Source of the DNA: Candidatus Bathyarchaeota archaeon
Lineage (GTDB): Archaea; Thermoproteota; Bathyarchaeia; Bathyarchaeales; Bathycorpusculaceae
DNA: 17,181 nucleotides
NCBI GenBank assembly: GCA_018396935.1
Contig: JAGTRA010000009.1
Location: forward strand, 1 to 17,181
Reading direction: 5' to 3'
The translations under genes and the position numbers were made by a program. The notes beneath the pieces are model-generated. The model was not told the origin of the DNA and searched no databases. It saw nothing but the letters and a program-made list of their open reading frames with translations. Positions 1 to 8,541 of the stretch are shown here, one piece after another. Every line of letters starts with the position of its first letter. Within the stretch, counting starts at the first letter, position 1.

Positions 1-1
1 T

Positions 2-1732
2 GAAGGCGCCGCATTTACATTTATAAAGTGTGCAAAACAATATGAGCCAGCAGTTCATTTCGTATTCGGCGATACATTAGTAGTAGCAGATAACAAAACT
101 GCATTAGAGCTTTCCAGTAAGGGATATCGCACAGTCACTATTGATGGTGATGTATACGAGGCTGGAGGCGCTTTAGAAAGTGGATATTATAGAGCACCCA
201 TTGACTTTTCAGCAATAGTTCCCAGCGAAGCTGCAATAAAAAGCTTAGATGAGGCTGTTAAGGCTTTACAAAGACACTTATCAAAAAGAGGAGAAGACAT
301 TAAAAACCTTGAAGATGAAATAGACCGAATTAGAGTTGAAATCGCTAGACTTTCTGAAGCGATAGTCACTATTGATCGAGAAATAAATCGTGTTAAGAGG
401 AACATAAAAAGGGCGGAGAACAACGTTAAAAGAATAGAGGAAAACACCCAAAGACTTGAAAAAGAGATAGAAGAGGAAAAAGCTAAGATCTGGGCAATTA
501 AAGCTGAAAAAAGTGTGATTATAAAGGAATTGAGGAAACTTCAATCAGAACTTGTGGATTTAAAGAAGAAAACAGACCCAGCAAACATTCAAGCTATGGA
601 AGTTAGGAGAGAGAAGCTTGCAGAAGAGATCATCGCACTTAGACAGAAGCTGGGGACTATTCAAACAGAAATTTCAACATTACAGTCAAAGTTTGAAAAT
701 ATCCTAAGGGAGGGGTATAGAAATGCTAAAATCCAACTTTCAAGGGTTGAGCAACAAATTAAGCATGTTGAACAAGAGCTTAGTGAAGCACTTCAAGAAA
801 GGGAAAAGCTTCAAATGGAGCTTAGCGAGCTCGAAAAGAAGCGTGATGAACTCTCAAAAAATATACTCTCAGCTAAAGAGGAATCACACAAGTTTACATC
901 ACAAATAGATGAGGTAGACAGGGAGCTTCGTAAACTCGATGTTGAATATGAAGAAACAAGCAGGCTATTTAATAGTTGCCAGCTCAGCATCCAAACATCC
1001 TTGATACAGCTTGAGCAATGGCAAAAGCAGCTTAAACAGCTTGGATATGAAGAACCATTAGCAGTTACTCAGAAGGAAGTTGAAGAAGCTGAAGCCACAT
1101 TAAGGATGCTCAAATTTGAGTTTGAGAGAATAGGTGCAGTTAATCAGTTAGCAGTACCCCAATACGATGAGCAAATATCCCGCTATAAGGAGTTATCCAT
1201 TAAAATAAACGAGCTCGAGAAGGAGAAGCAGGCTATCTTAAAGTTTATGGATGAAATTGAAAGTAAGAAAAAGAAAGTTTTCATGGAAGCCTTTGAAAAA
1301 ACAAATCAGAATCTACAGAGATACTTCTCGAAGCTAACGGGAGGGGGGACTGCGACTTTAATTCTTGAAAACCAGGAAGATCCATTTGCAGGGGGTATCG
1401 AAATGATTGTGCAATTCCCGATGAAGCCTGCTATCGTGGTAAGCGGGGCTAGTGGAGGCGAGCGGTCAGTTGCAGCTGTAGCATTTATATTTGCACTGAA
1501 AGATTTTACTCCAGCTACGTTCTACATACTTGATGAGGTAGACGCTCACCTTGATGCATTTCACGTTTCTAAACTTGCAGACCTCCTTTTAGAGGAATCT
1601 GAGAAAGCTCAATTCATAGTTATAACCCTGAAGCCTGAGATGGTGAATAAGGCTCAAAAGGTTTATGGCGTATATGCGGTAAATGGTGTATCAAATGTAA
1701 TCGAGGCTAAGTTTCTAGAGGCGAAGAGTTAA
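2..1732 (+). CDS. smc: Chromosome segregation protein SMC, 5'-truncated by window edge
   Basis: Structural maintenance of chromosomes ATPase, the core of the SMC-ScpAB condensin that organises the chromosome. The frame is open from base 2 to the TAA at 1732, giving 576 residues; the N-terminal Walker A lobe and first coiled-coil arm lie outside the window. Residues about 1-68 look like the end of the hinge (glycine-rich 'DGDVYEAGGALESGY'). About 75-430 is highly charged heptad-like coiled coil. The C-terminal head carries the ABC signature SGASGGERS (481-489) and Walker B plus D-loop FYILDEVDAHLD (507-518), with catalytic Glu512 present. The signature has Ala where many SMCs have Leu in LSGGE. 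A GTG at 515 could be mistaken for a start, but it is internal because the upstream codons encode hinge and coil in the same frame. scpA starts one base after the stop. Very sure of family. Confidence 0.96.
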   Translation, partial: EGAAFTFIKCAKQYEPAVHFVFGDTLVVADNKTALELSSKGYRTVTIDGDVYEAGGALESGYYRAPIDFSAIVPSEAAIKSLDEAVKALQRHLSKRGEDIKNLEDEIDRIRVEIARLSEAIVTIDREINRVKRNIKRAENNVKRIEENTQRLEKEIEEEKAKIWAIKAEKSVIIKELRKLQSELVDLKKKTDPANIQAMEVRREKLAEEIIALRQKLGTIQTEISTLQSKFENILREGYRNAKIQLSRVEQQIKHVEQELSEALQEREKLQMELSELEKKRDELSKNILSAKEESHKFTSQIDEVDRELRKLDVEYEETSRLFNSCQLSIQTSLIQLEQWQKQLKQLGYEEPLAVTQKEVEEAEATLRMLKFEFERIGAVNQLAVPQYDEQISRYKELSIKINELEKEKQAILKFMDEIESKKKKVFMEAFEKTNQNLQRYFSKLTGGGTATLILENQEDPFAGGIEMIVQFPMKPAIVVSGASGGERSVAAVAFIFALKDFTPATFYILDEVDAHLDAFHVSKLADLLLEESEKAQFIVITLKPEMVNKAQKVYGVYAVNGVSNVIEAKFLEAKS

Positions 1733-1733
1733 A

Positions 1734-2429
1734 ATGTCCATTGAAGTAAAGAAGCCATTTTATCTAAGGCCCCCATGGAACATTTTATTTGAACTACATA
1801 AGCTTGAGAAAATTTCACCATGGAGCATCAACATTGCCTATTTGCTTATGTCCTTTCTAGAAGAAATGAAGAAAATGGGACAAATTGATTTTAGAGCTTC
1901 TGGCGTTGCGCTAGATTCCTCAGCCTTTATTTACCTAATGAAAACTAAGCTTTTACTTAAACTCCAAGAGCCCCCGAAGCCGCCTAAAGTTATACTGGAT
2001 TACGTTCCACCGCCACTCATAGTCCCATTGAGGCATGAACTAACATCAACAACAATAAGACATCTCTTAGAGGTTTTAGATGAGGTTTTAAAGAATGAAA
2101 CGATTTTAATTAATCGTTTTGAGAAAACATCAATGAGACCTATACTTCCAGATCCATCTGTAATTGTACCCCAAGTTGAATACTACTTGATGGAAATTGA
2201 AATTCAAATGGAAAGGCTATATGCAACCCTTTGTAACATGGTTAAGGGCTCAGGAATAATAGAGTTCTCAAAGCTCATCAAGGGATTACCCCGCTTAGAA
2301 GCTATAAGAACATTTATACTACTCCTATTTTTGGCTCAAAGAGAGAAGGTAGGCCTATGGCAAGATGAAAACTCTGGTGAAATATTTATAACCATTGGGG
2401 GATTAAATGCAGAAGCCCCAAGAATCTGA
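1734..2429 (+). CDS. scpA: Segregation and condensation protein ScpA (kleisin)
   Basis: Kleisin subunit of the SMC complex, 231 aa, expected to bridge the SMC neck and opposite head and to bind ScpB. The N-terminal region (about 12-75, with 'PPWNILFELHKLEKISPWSINIAYLL') matches the helical kleisin segment that contacts the SMC neck. A proline-rich linker follows (about 78-98), and the C-terminal 175-231 reads as a small winged helix ('EFSKLIKGLPRLEAIRTFILLLFLAQ'), the part that binds the SMC cap. The ATG at 1734 lies one base after the smc stop. The 3' end overlaps scpB by 23 nt, so translation is probably coupled through the three genes. Length is close to normal for archaeal ScpA. Family call comes from motif recognition and operon position. 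Confidence 0.88.
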   Translation: MSIEVKKPFYLRPPWNILFELHKLEKISPWSINIAYLLMSFLEEMKKMGQIDFRASGVALDSSAFIYLMKTKLLLKLQEPPKPPKVILDYVPPPLIVPLRHELTSTTIRHLLEVLDEVLKNETILINRFEKTSMRPILPDPSVIVPQVEYYLMEIEIQMERLYATLCNMVKGSGIIEFSKLIKGLPRLEAIRTFILLLFLAQREKVGLWQDENSGEIFITIGGLNAEAPRI

Positions 2430-3006
2430 GAGTAAAGGCGAGGGCAAGGAAGTTTTAAGGGAGAAGCTTAAAAGAAAACTCGCTTTAGTAGAAGCAGCAT
2501 TATACGTTGCGGGACGCCCCCTATCTCTCTCAGACTTATGCTCAATTTTAAAAACACAGTCAAAAGATAAAGCCAAAAAAATTGTGGAAATGCTTGCGAG
2601 AGAGTATGCAAACAGAAATACTGCTATTGAGATTTTAGAATTGAAGGATGAAAGATATGTCATGCAACTAAAGAGTGAATTTGCGCCTTATGTTAAGAAG
2701 CTGATTAAGCGGCCCCTACTATCCCCAGGACCCTTGAAAACGTTATCATATATTGCCATTAGACAGCCCATTTCCCAGAAAAAGGTGATAGAGGTACGCG
2801 GCCGCCATGCATACACCCATATAAAAGTGCTTAAAGAAATGGGGCTCATCACCATAGAGAAGAGGGGGCGATCTGCTATGCTGAGGACAACTGATTACTT
2901 TGCTGATTATTTTGGGCTTAGCCGCGACATCACCACAATGAAGAGAGAGTTGAAGAAAATTTTAGAGCGGGAGACAAGTGAAAAAAGCCAAATGGAAGAC
3001 GCATAA
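2407..3006 (+). CDS. scpB: Segregation and condensation protein ScpB
   Basis: Kleisin-interacting protein of the SMC-ScpAB complex, 199 aa, expected to act as a dimer on ScpA. It shows two winged-helix units: about 22-95 ('LALVEAALYVAGRPLSLSDL') and about 105-175 ('LKTLSYIAIRQPISQKKVIEVRG', then 'LKEMGLITIEKRGRSAMLRTT'). This tandem arrangement and the 'AALYVAGRPL' start are typical of ScpB. A lysine/glutamate-rich tail follows. The ATG at 2407 sits inside the scpA 3' end. It is preceded by a G-run (2397-2401) 5 nt upstream, a usable Shine-Dalgarno site that supports this start. Last gene of the smc operon; a separate TATA-like box follows its stop. Confidence 0.9.
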   Translation: MQKPQESESKGEGKEVLREKLKRKLALVEAALYVAGRPLSLSDLCSILKTQSKDKAKKIVEMLAREYANRNTAIEILELKDERYVMQLKSEFAPYVKKLIKRPLLSPGPLKTLSYIAIRQPISQKKVIEVRGRHAYTHIKVLKEMGLITIEKRGRSAMLRTTDYFADYFGLSRDITTMKRELKKILERETSEKSQMEDA

Positions 3007-3013
3007 ATGGATA

Positions 3014-3023
3014 CATTTATATG
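3014..3023 (+). promoter_or_regulatory. TATA-like promoter box for rps8e
   Basis: CATTTATATG in the 64-nt gap after scpB resembles an archaeal TATA box. A start site about 25 nt downstream (near 3044) would give a leader of roughly 27 nt containing the AGGGA Shine-Dalgarno site at 3060-3064. Position fits; sequence alone cannot prove activity. Confidence 0.5.
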
Positions 3024-3070
3024 TTAAACTAAGTGATAAGAAACAGGCTTAAGGACAACAGGGAATGCAT

Positions 3071-3469
3071 ATGTCCGTATGGCATGGAGACCTTCACAAA
3101 AGGAAACCCACCGGCGGTAAGAGGAAACCTTATAGGAAGAAAAGAAAGTTTGAAATGGGCTCCTTCCCCGTTGAAACCACCCTAGGGGAACCCAAGAGGA
3201 AAGTTGAGAGAGGACGGGGAGGCAACATTAAGGTTAAGCTTATAAGCGATAAATATGCCTGTGTTACGGATTTGAAGACTGGCAAAACTCAAAAGGTTGA
3301 AATCCTCAGGGTTGTTAAAAACCCCGCTAACATCGACTATGATCGTAGGGGCGTAATAACGAAGGGAGCTATAATCGAAACTCCACTAGGGCTAGCTAGA
3401 GTAACTTCACGCCCAGGACAAAACGGAGTTATAAACGCTGTGCTAATAGAGGGAGAAGGATCAGATTAG
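3071..3469 (+). CDS. rps8e: Small ribosomal subunit protein eS8 (S8e)
   Basis: Archaeal/eukaryotic-type 30S subunit protein, 132 aa from the start chosen here. The N-terminal block 'KRKPTGGKRKPYRKKRKFEMG' region and 'ETTLGEPKRK' are hallmarks of S8e, followed by the beta-rich half ending 'TSRPGQNGVINAVLIEGEGSD'. Two in-frame ATGs exist, at 3065 and 3071. The SD-like AGGGA at 3060-3064 is only 0 nt from the first but 6 nt from the second. The second also gives the short MSVW-type N terminus usual in archaea, so 3071 is preferred. It lies 3' of the smc operon on the same strand but probably has its own promoter. Its TAG overlaps the TAA of the convergent srp19 by 4 bp. Confidence 0.96.
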   Translation: MSVWHGDLHKRKPTGGKRKPYRKKRKFEMGSFPVETTLGEPKRKVERGRGGNIKVKLISDKYACVTDLKTGKTQKVEILRVVKNPANIDYDRRGVITKGAIIETPLGLARVTSRPGQNGVINAVLIEGEGSD

Positions 3470-3774
3470 CGTTTCACTTGAACCGAGGTTGAAGCACGAA
3501 TCCTCCGTAATTGCTCCGCTATTCTCTTTAAGAGTTTTGTTTTAGTGCTATTTTTAACTACGAGCAATTTTCCAGTTTTAACCCATGGTGTTTTAGGATA
3601 ACTTGCATCTGCTACAAGTTCATATCTGAGACGAAGTCTGCTTACAGCTTCTACAAGCTCTGAAATCCTTGGGTTAGGTACACATAGGGTCTTCGGAAGT
3701 TTACGCCCCCTACTTCTCGTTAGGGTTGAATCGAAATAGGAGGGCCATATGACGAACTTATCTTGATCACGCAT
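3466..3774 (-). CDS. srp19: Signal recognition particle 19 kDa protein (SRP19)
   Basis: Binds the tips of helices 6 and 8 of 7S RNA and promotes SRP54 loading, so that secretory and membrane proteins are targeted co-translationally. It has 102 aa, a normal archaeal length. The N-terminal 'VIWPSYFDSTLTRSRGRKLPK' is the family's hallmark RNA-binding segment, followed by 'VPNPRISELVEAVSRL' and the 'SYPKTPWVKTGKLLV' strand-turn. The basic tail (KTKLLKRIAEQLRRIR) suits RNA contact. The ATG at 3774 has an upstream GGTG about 8 nt away. It is the last gene of the long minus-strand run, 11 nt after gltX, and its stop interlocks with the convergent rps8e stop. Confidence 0.93.
   Translation of the reverse strand: MRDQDKFVIWPSYFDSTLTRSRGRKLPKTLCVPNPRISELVEAVSRLRLRYELVADASYPKTPWVKTGKLLVVKNSTKTKLLKRIAEQLRRIRASTSVQVKR
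3524..3556 (+). terminator. Possible terminator for the rps8e transcript, antisense to srp19
   Basis: CTCTTTAAGAG (3524-3534) is a short inverted repeat followed by T-rich sequence to 3556, on the plus strand 55 nt past the rps8e stop. T-runs commonly terminate archaeal transcription. The same bases encode a Lys/Leu-rich stretch of SRP19 on the other strand, so the T-richness may only reflect coding. Confidence 0.25.
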
Positions 3775-3785
3775 ATTAGCAGCAC

Positions 3786-5573
3786 CTACTTGTGGGCGTA
3801 GTAGGCAATAAGACCATCAGCCACGCTGTCTATTCTTACACAACCGAATCGTTCAAACTGAACAATATGGTTAGGCTTAAGACTTCTACATGCACCCTCA
3901 GCTACACCCTCCTTGACGGAAGAATCGGGCATTATAACTTTACACGAGATACTCGAGTTTATTGGAACCCAGTGAATTAGTGGCGCTTTTAATTTTCTTG
4001 CATCCTCATACGTCTCGCTTAGGAATGAAGCCTCAATAGAATGCTCTCCAACCCTTTCTATTCTCAAGTTAAATAGCTCCATTAAGCGGACAACTACGCC
4101 GGGAGTGATGTGCTCTACATCCTCCTTAGATATCCAGAAAAGCGCCTTATTATCCGCACCCTCAGGCTTTATAGCATATTCCCTGAATCCTCTTTCAGGG
4201 TGCTGTGGGTGAAGCCTAATTCTGGCATGTATGGGCCTAGGTATCCCCTTAACAGATAGCATAACTGGGTCTGCAACGAAGAAATACCTATTAACTTCAG
4301 GATCGAGGATTTTACGGTTATAGGCGTATAGGTTCTCCCAACTTATTACAACATCTTGGGATTTTGGTCCCACATCGAATATTAACATTTTAATAGCCTT
4401 TGGCGTTATCCCCCTCCGCCGTAGAGCTGCAAATGTCGCCAGCCTTGGGTCGTCCCATCCCTTAAATACGCCACTCCTTACGCCTTGAACAATCTTCGAT
4501 TTACTTAAGAATGCTCCGACGATCTTAAGCCTGCCATAATGTATAGCCTCGGGGTATTGCCATCCTAAGTGGTGATATAGGTATTGTTGCCTCACCATGT
4601 TTGTCATATGTTCCTTTCCGCGAATTATGTGAGTTACACCCATTAAGTGATCATCCAAACCGCAGGCAAAATTGTAAAGAGGCCAAACATTATATTTTGT
4701 CCCAACTCTGGGATGGGGATTTTTCTCAACATCTATTATGCGTAGGGCAGGCCAATCCCTAACTGCGGGATTAGGATGATTAAGGTCCGTCTTTATACGC
4801 ATAACCGCCTCGCCTTCCCTATAATGGCCAGATAGCATACGATGCCAACGTTCAACATTATCCTCTGGAGGCAGGTTACGGCATGGACAAGGCTTTTTAG
4901 CTAGGACGAGCTCTCGGAATTCTTGCGGTTTGCAAGTGCACACGTAGGCGTTTCCATCAGCAATCAATTTTTCTGCATACTCGTAATATATGGGCAACCT
5001 ATCGCTTTGTATATATTCCTCGTCAGGCTTGCAGCCAAGCCACTCTAAATCCTCTCTAATTCTATCATAGAATTCTAGAGTGGGCTTCTTAAGCTTCGGA
5101 TCAGTGTCTTCAAAGCGTAGAATAAACTTGCCCTTATACATCCTAGCGTATTCATAGCTTAGGATTATAGCTCTAGCTGATCCTAAATGAAGTACGCAGT
5201 CAGGATTTGGTGAAAAACGAGTGATCACCATTGGATATCTATCAACATTAGGTAGGGGAGGAAGCCTTTTCTCCTCATCAACCCTAGTTTTTTCGAGAGC
5301 TTCAGGCCATTTTTCCTCGACGATTTTCCTCTGCTCCGTCAGGGGGAGAGTGTTTACTTCCTGAATGATTTTGTTGATGACATTAATAATCTCCTTTACT
5401 CTGCTCCTTAATTCAGGCTTTTCAGCTAATACCTTGCTGATGACAGGACCAAGCTGAGCTTTTCCATCATGTTTTACAGCGTTCAGTAAAGCTGACTTCC
5501 ATATTAAGTCTTCTAATTCAGCATTGTTTACGTCAACGGTCAAGGCTGAATGCTTCCTATATATTTCTCTCAA
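3786..5573 (-). CDS. gltX: Glutamyl-tRNA synthetase, archaeal type
   Basis: Class I aminoacyl-tRNA synthetase charging tRNA-Glu; in archaea lacking GlnRS it also mischarges tRNA-Gln for later amidation, which I infer rather than see. It is 595 aa. An N-terminal helical extension (about 1-100) precedes the Rossmann catalytic core, with the HIGH-type motif HLGS (129-132, after RFSPNPD) and KMSKS-type LSKSK (356-360). 'RFEDTDP' (153-159) binds the amino acid/ATP site region. Four cysteines in CTC (212-214) and CPC (229-231) look like a zinc knuckle in the inserted domain. The C-terminal beta-barrel anticodon region has 'HPERGFREYAIKP'. The first possible start is TTG at 5573, overlapping the upstream gene by 17 nt without an obvious SD. 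A TTG at 5543 preceded by AGGAAG is also possible. Confidence 0.96.
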   Translation of the reverse strand: MREIYRKHSALTVDVNNAELEDLIWKSALLNAVKHDGKAQLGPVISKVLAEKPELRSRVKEIINVINKIIQEVNTLPLTEQRKIVEEKWPEALEKTRVDEEKRLPPLPNVDRYPMVITRFSPNPDCVLHLGSARAIILSYEYARMYKGKFILRFEDTDPKLKKPTLEFYDRIREDLEWLGCKPDEEYIQSDRLPIYYEYAEKLIADGNAYVCTCKPQEFRELVLAKKPCPCRNLPPEDNVERWHRMLSGHYREGEAVMRIKTDLNHPNPAVRDWPALRIIDVEKNPHPRVGTKYNVWPLYNFACGLDDHLMGVTHIIRGKEHMTNMVRQQYLYHHLGWQYPEAIHYGRLKIVGAFLSKSKIVQGVRSGVFKGWDDPRLATFAALRRRGITPKAIKMLIFDVGPKSQDVVISWENLYAYNRKILDPEVNRYFFVADPVMLSVKGIPRPIHARIRLHPQHPERGFREYAIKPEGADNKALFWISKEDVEHITPGVVVRLMELFNLRIERVGEHSIEASFLSETYEDARKLKAPLIHWVPINSSISCKVIMPDSSVKEGVAEGACRSLKPNHIVQFERFGCVRIDSVADGLIAYYAHK

Positions 5574-6639
5574 TAAGGAATTGTGCGAAAGCGTTTAACT
5601 TTTCTTTTGCCTCAGAGTCTGGAAGAAGCTTTTTAACATTATTCCAGCTCTCTTCAATAATTTTTCTTGCGAAGTTTCTGGCATATTCAATTGAACCATA
5701 CTTTTTGATTATAGATATGGCTTCATCCCTTACTTTTTGATCCGGGGAGTGCATTTTAAGAATCTCGATGAGCCGCCTTCTATCATCTGGGCTTGCAACT
5801 CTTAATGTATGGATTACTATTAAGGTGCGTTTCCCCTCAGTTATATCCTGACCTAACCCACCTTTTTTCTGCGCGAATTCCTCACCCACCAAATCTAGGA
5901 TGTCATCTCTTATTTGAAAGGCTACACCTATGCTCTCAGCGAATAACCCTATCCTCTCAACTAGCTCATCTTCCGCATCCGCTAAAACTGCAGCCATCTT
6001 AGCAGCCATTCTGGCTAGGGTTCCTGTTTTATATGCACACATTTGCAGGTAATCTTCCTCACTAAGGGAGTCCGCGTTTGCTAAACCTTTATGCCAAGCA
6101 ATATCCATTGCCTGCCCAAGGCTGAGATTTATCATTTCTTGAACGTAAATTTCGTATAGCCTCGCAAGTTTTTCAGGGCTTATTTTGTCTTTATTAACCA
6201 TTAACGGCAATAATGGTAGATAATACATGGTGTTTCCAGCATTAATTGCAATGTCTAAGCCGTAGATTTTGTAGGTGCAAGGCTTTCCCCTTCGAAGTTC
6301 TGAAGCATCCTCTACATCATCTATCATCAAGGTTCCATTATGAACAACCTCTGGGATTATAGCGTAATCTATGAAATCCTCTGGATTTTTGCCTAAAGCT
6401 TCACATATAAGTAGGAAGAGGAAGGGGCGCCACCTCTTCCCGCCTCTCTCAAGAAACTCCCATATGGGGTCAGCTACAGCCTTATTTATTGCCTCAAGAT
6501 TGTAGGAGAATCGCGGCGGATTAACTTTGAAGAGAATAGAATCCTCCGTGAATTTTTTCGGAATATACTTCTCTATCGCCCTATCTATCAATGGGGCTTT
6601 CTCCTCTAAAAGCTTGGATATATCATACTTCAACGTCAA
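5557..6639 (-). CDS. Polyprenyl (geranylgeranyl-type) diphosphate synthase
   Basis: Trans-isoprenyl diphosphate synthase that condenses IPP onto allylic diphosphates to make the C20 (possibly C25) chain for archaeal ether lipids. It has 360 aa. Visible motifs: GGKRWRP (66-72) for IPP binding; first aspartate-rich motif DDVED (107-111); GQ in 'LSLGQAMD' (173-180); YKTG (203-206); second aspartate-rich motif DDILD (245-249); and 'GQDITEGKRT' (263-272). Everything needed for catalysis is present. Product length is set by residues upstream of the first DDxxD (here HNGTLMI), and I cannot decide C15, C20 or C25 from these. The start is TTG at 6639, overlapping the idi2 stop by 4 nt. A TTG at 6633 with GGAG 9 nt upstream is an alternative. 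It directly follows the isomerase that supplies its primer. Confidence 0.93.
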   Translation of the reverse strand: MTLKYDISKLLEEKAPLIDRAIEKYIPKKFTEDSILFKVNPPRFSYNLEAINKAVADPIWEFLERGGKRWRPFLFLLICEALGKNPEDFIDYAIIPEVVHNGTLMIDDVEDASELRRGKPCTYKIYGLDIAINAGNTMYYLPLLPLMVNKDKISPEKLARLYEIYVQEMINLSLGQAMDIAWHKGLANADSLSEEDYLQMCAYKTGTLARMAAKMAAVLADAEDELVERIGLFAESIGVAFQIRDDILDLVGEEFAQKKGGLGQDITEGKRTLIVIHTLRVASPDDRRRLIEILKMHSPDQKVRDEAISIIKKYGSIEYARNFARKIIEESWNNVKKLLPDSEAKEKLNAFAQFLIERNI

Positions 6640-7736
6640 TTTCTCCGCCTCGCATAATCCTCTATCCTAAATCCCCTCGCCTTTAACCACTCCGCTGTTT
6701 TTCCAGTAATCACTACTGGCACCTGCTTCAATGCCTGAATATCCCTCGCTCCAACTAAAAACATAGCATTTTTCAATTCCTCTATTAACAATGTAAATAG
6801 CGCCTCTATTTCCTTCACTCCATTGATAGCTGCCTCTAAAACTGGAAGAGCAAAGCCAACTAGACTGGCTCCAAGACTTATTGCCTTAGCAGCATCCAAA
6901 CCATTTCTTAAACCTCCAGAAGCTATTATTGGAATTGTAACGGACTGAGCTACCTCCACTAAGCATGCTGCCGTAGGTATGCCCCAATCCCAGAATGTTT
7001 CTCCAAGCCTACTTTGAATCAAATCATTACGATCCTTAGCTCGATAATACTCAACTGCCGCGAAACTCGTACCCCCCGCACCACTAACGTCTATGCCTTT
7101 AACACCAACCGCTTCAAGTTTTTTAGCTTCCTCATAAGCTATTCCGGCGCCGGTTTCTTTAACTATAACAGGCTTATCAACGCTTTCAGCTATTTCACGT
7201 ATCTTTTCCAAGACACCCTCAAAGCACGTTTCACCTTCAGGTTGAATGGCTTCCTGTAGGGGGTTTAAGTGAATGGCGATGGCGTCAGCATCGATCATTT
7301 CTATGGCCTTTTTAACATCCTTCACGGAGTAACCTTTTACGAGTTGAACCCCACCTATATTCGCCATTAAGAATGCTGTAGGCGCCTTTTTCCGCACTAT
7401 AGCAAATGATCTAGCTAAACGTTCATCCTCAATTGCCGCCCTTTGGCTGCCAACACCCATTCCTAAGCCAAATTTCTCAACAGCTGTTGCTATCGTTGAG
7501 TTTATCTTTTCTGCTTCAGGTGTTCCGCCTGTTAATGCGCTAACTAATATAGGTGCTGAGAAATCATGATTGAAAACTTTAACCGATAAATCAATTTTTT
7601 CTCTGTCTACTTCTGGCAATGCTCTATGGATTAAATACACTTCTTCGAAGCCTGTTTTAATATTTCTAGCCTGGACATCATGAGTTACAGCTATGCGAAT
7701 GTGATCCGCTTTACGCTTCCTCGTCATTTCAGCCAA
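6636..7736 (-). CDS. fni: Type 2 isopentenyl-diphosphate delta-isomerase (FMN-dependent)
   Basis: Interconverts IPP and DMAPP using reduced FMN and Mg2+, giving the starter for prenyl chain growth. It has 366 aa and a TIM-barrel fold. Family motifs: RKADH (8-12); SALTGGTPEA (66-75); GVGSQR (94-99), which helps bind flavin; HLNPLQE (156-162), with Gln161/Glu162 as the catalytic and metal-binding pair; the 'KETGAG' strand near 193; 'DVSGAGGTSF'; and 'SGGLRNGLDAAKAISLGA', the phosphate/FMN site. The start is TTG at 7736, supported by AAGGAG with 7 nt spacing. The ATG at 7727 is too far from that site. It lies 4 nt after ipk and overlaps the prenyl synthase by 4 nt, so it is in the same operon and pathway. 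Confidence 0.96.
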   Translation of the reverse strand: MAEMTRKRKADHIRIAVTHDVQARNIKTGFEEVYLIHRALPEVDREKIDLSVKVFNHDFSAPILVSALTGGTPEAEKINSTIATAVEKFGLGMGVGSQRAAIEDERLARSFAIVRKKAPTAFLMANIGGVQLVKGYSVKDVKKAIEMIDADAIAIHLNPLQEAIQPEGETCFEGVLEKIREIAESVDKPVIVKETGAGIAYEEAKKLEAVGVKGIDVSGAGGTSFAAVEYYRAKDRNDLIQSRLGETFWDWGIPTAACLVEVAQSVTIPIIASGGLRNGLDAAKAISLGASLVGFALPVLEAAINGVKEIEALFTLLIEELKNAMFLVGARDIQALKQVPVVITGKTAEWLKARGFRIEDYARRRN

Positions 7737-7740
7737 TTTA

Positions 7741-8541
7741 TTACTCCTTCTCTATTATGGTTCCTTCCACTCTCTCTCCTTTAATGGCTTTGTAAATAGT
7801 TTTTGGCTTTACAGCATTAACGATAATCACGGGTATGCCCTGCTCTATGGCGGGTAAAAGCTCAGATATCTTGCTAGCCATCCCACCGGTCACATCGGGA
7901 GTACTTGAACAACCTATGCTGCATTTTATTTTAGTTAACTCCTGTAGGGTTAGGTGGTTGAATAATTTTGCCTTCGGATTCACCTTTGGATCATCATCAT
8001 AGAGCCCATCCACGTCAACACCTATTATGATCCTACTTGCCTTAAGTTTCTGAGCAATGTAGGAAACTATTTGATCTCCAGAAAGCACCGTGAAACCTAA
8101 CTTGGAGTCAAAAACCACATCTCCATAGAGAACGGGTATGATGCCTATTTCGAGGGAGCGCAGCAAGGGTGCATCCTCGAAATATTGAATCCTCCCATTT
8201 CTAGTTACCACACATGAGGAGGGGGGTATACTTACCGCTGGGATACCGCGCCATATTAAAGCGTCCATAAACAGGCCATTTAGCACCGTCATAACGTGGT
8301 GGGTTTCAGCAAAGCCTATAACCTGTTCCTCACTTCTAAATCCATCCTTCAAAAGGTACTTCTGAGCAAAAGGGTGGCCGAAGCTTCCACCGCCATGAAT
8401 TATGACGAGGTTTCGTAAGCCTGTCTCATAAATTTCGTCTGCTATACGGCTAATTACATCAGTTCTTGCTCCTAGCTCCCTATCCTTATCAGTTATAACT
8501 GAACCGCCGATCTTTAATACAACAAGCTCATTCCTGCTCAA
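7741..8541 (-). CDS. ipk: Isopentenyl phosphate kinase
   Basis: ATP-dependent phosphorylation of isopentenyl phosphate to IPP, the signature step of the archaeal mevalonate pathway. It belongs to the amino acid kinase fold. Numbering from the longest frame (TTG at 8571): KIGGSVITDK (20-29) binds phosphate; HGGGSFGH (59-66) ends in the catalytic His66, which separates IPK from other amino acid kinases; SGDQI (164-168) and GVDVDGLYDDDPK bind nucleotide; DVTGGMASKI follows near 226. The start is uncertain. TTG at 8541 has GGTG 6 nt upstream and gives a short N terminus before the first strand; ATG at 8556 or TTG at 8571 would lengthen it and increase overlap with mvk. It ends in tandem stops (TAA TAA). 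Confidence 0.95.
   Translation of the reverse strand: MSRNELVVLKIGGSVITDKDRELGARTDVISRIADEIYETGLRNLVIIHGGGSFGHPFAQKYLLKDGFRSEEQVIGFAETHHVMTVLNGLFMDALIWRGIPAVSIPPSSCVVTRNGRIQYFEDAPLLRSLEIGIIPVLYGDVVFDSKLGFTVLSGDQIVSYIAQKLKASRIIIGVDVDGLYDDDPKVNPKAKLFNHLTLQELTKIKCSIGCSSTPDVTGGMASKISELLPAIEQGIPVIIVNAVKPKTIYKAIKGERVEGTIIEKE

Noticed and set aside
281..544. Minus-strand open frames at the left end (also 187-447), hydrophobic-looking
   Set aside because: They are antisense shadows of the SMC coiled coil; Lys/Glu-rich coding gives Phe/Leu/Ser-rich reverse frames, and there is no SD or family resemblance.
515..1732. GTG at 515 as the start of a separate 405-residue coiled-coil ATPase gene
   Set aside because: The same frame is open to base 2 and encodes SMC hinge and coiled coil, so this is internal to smc.
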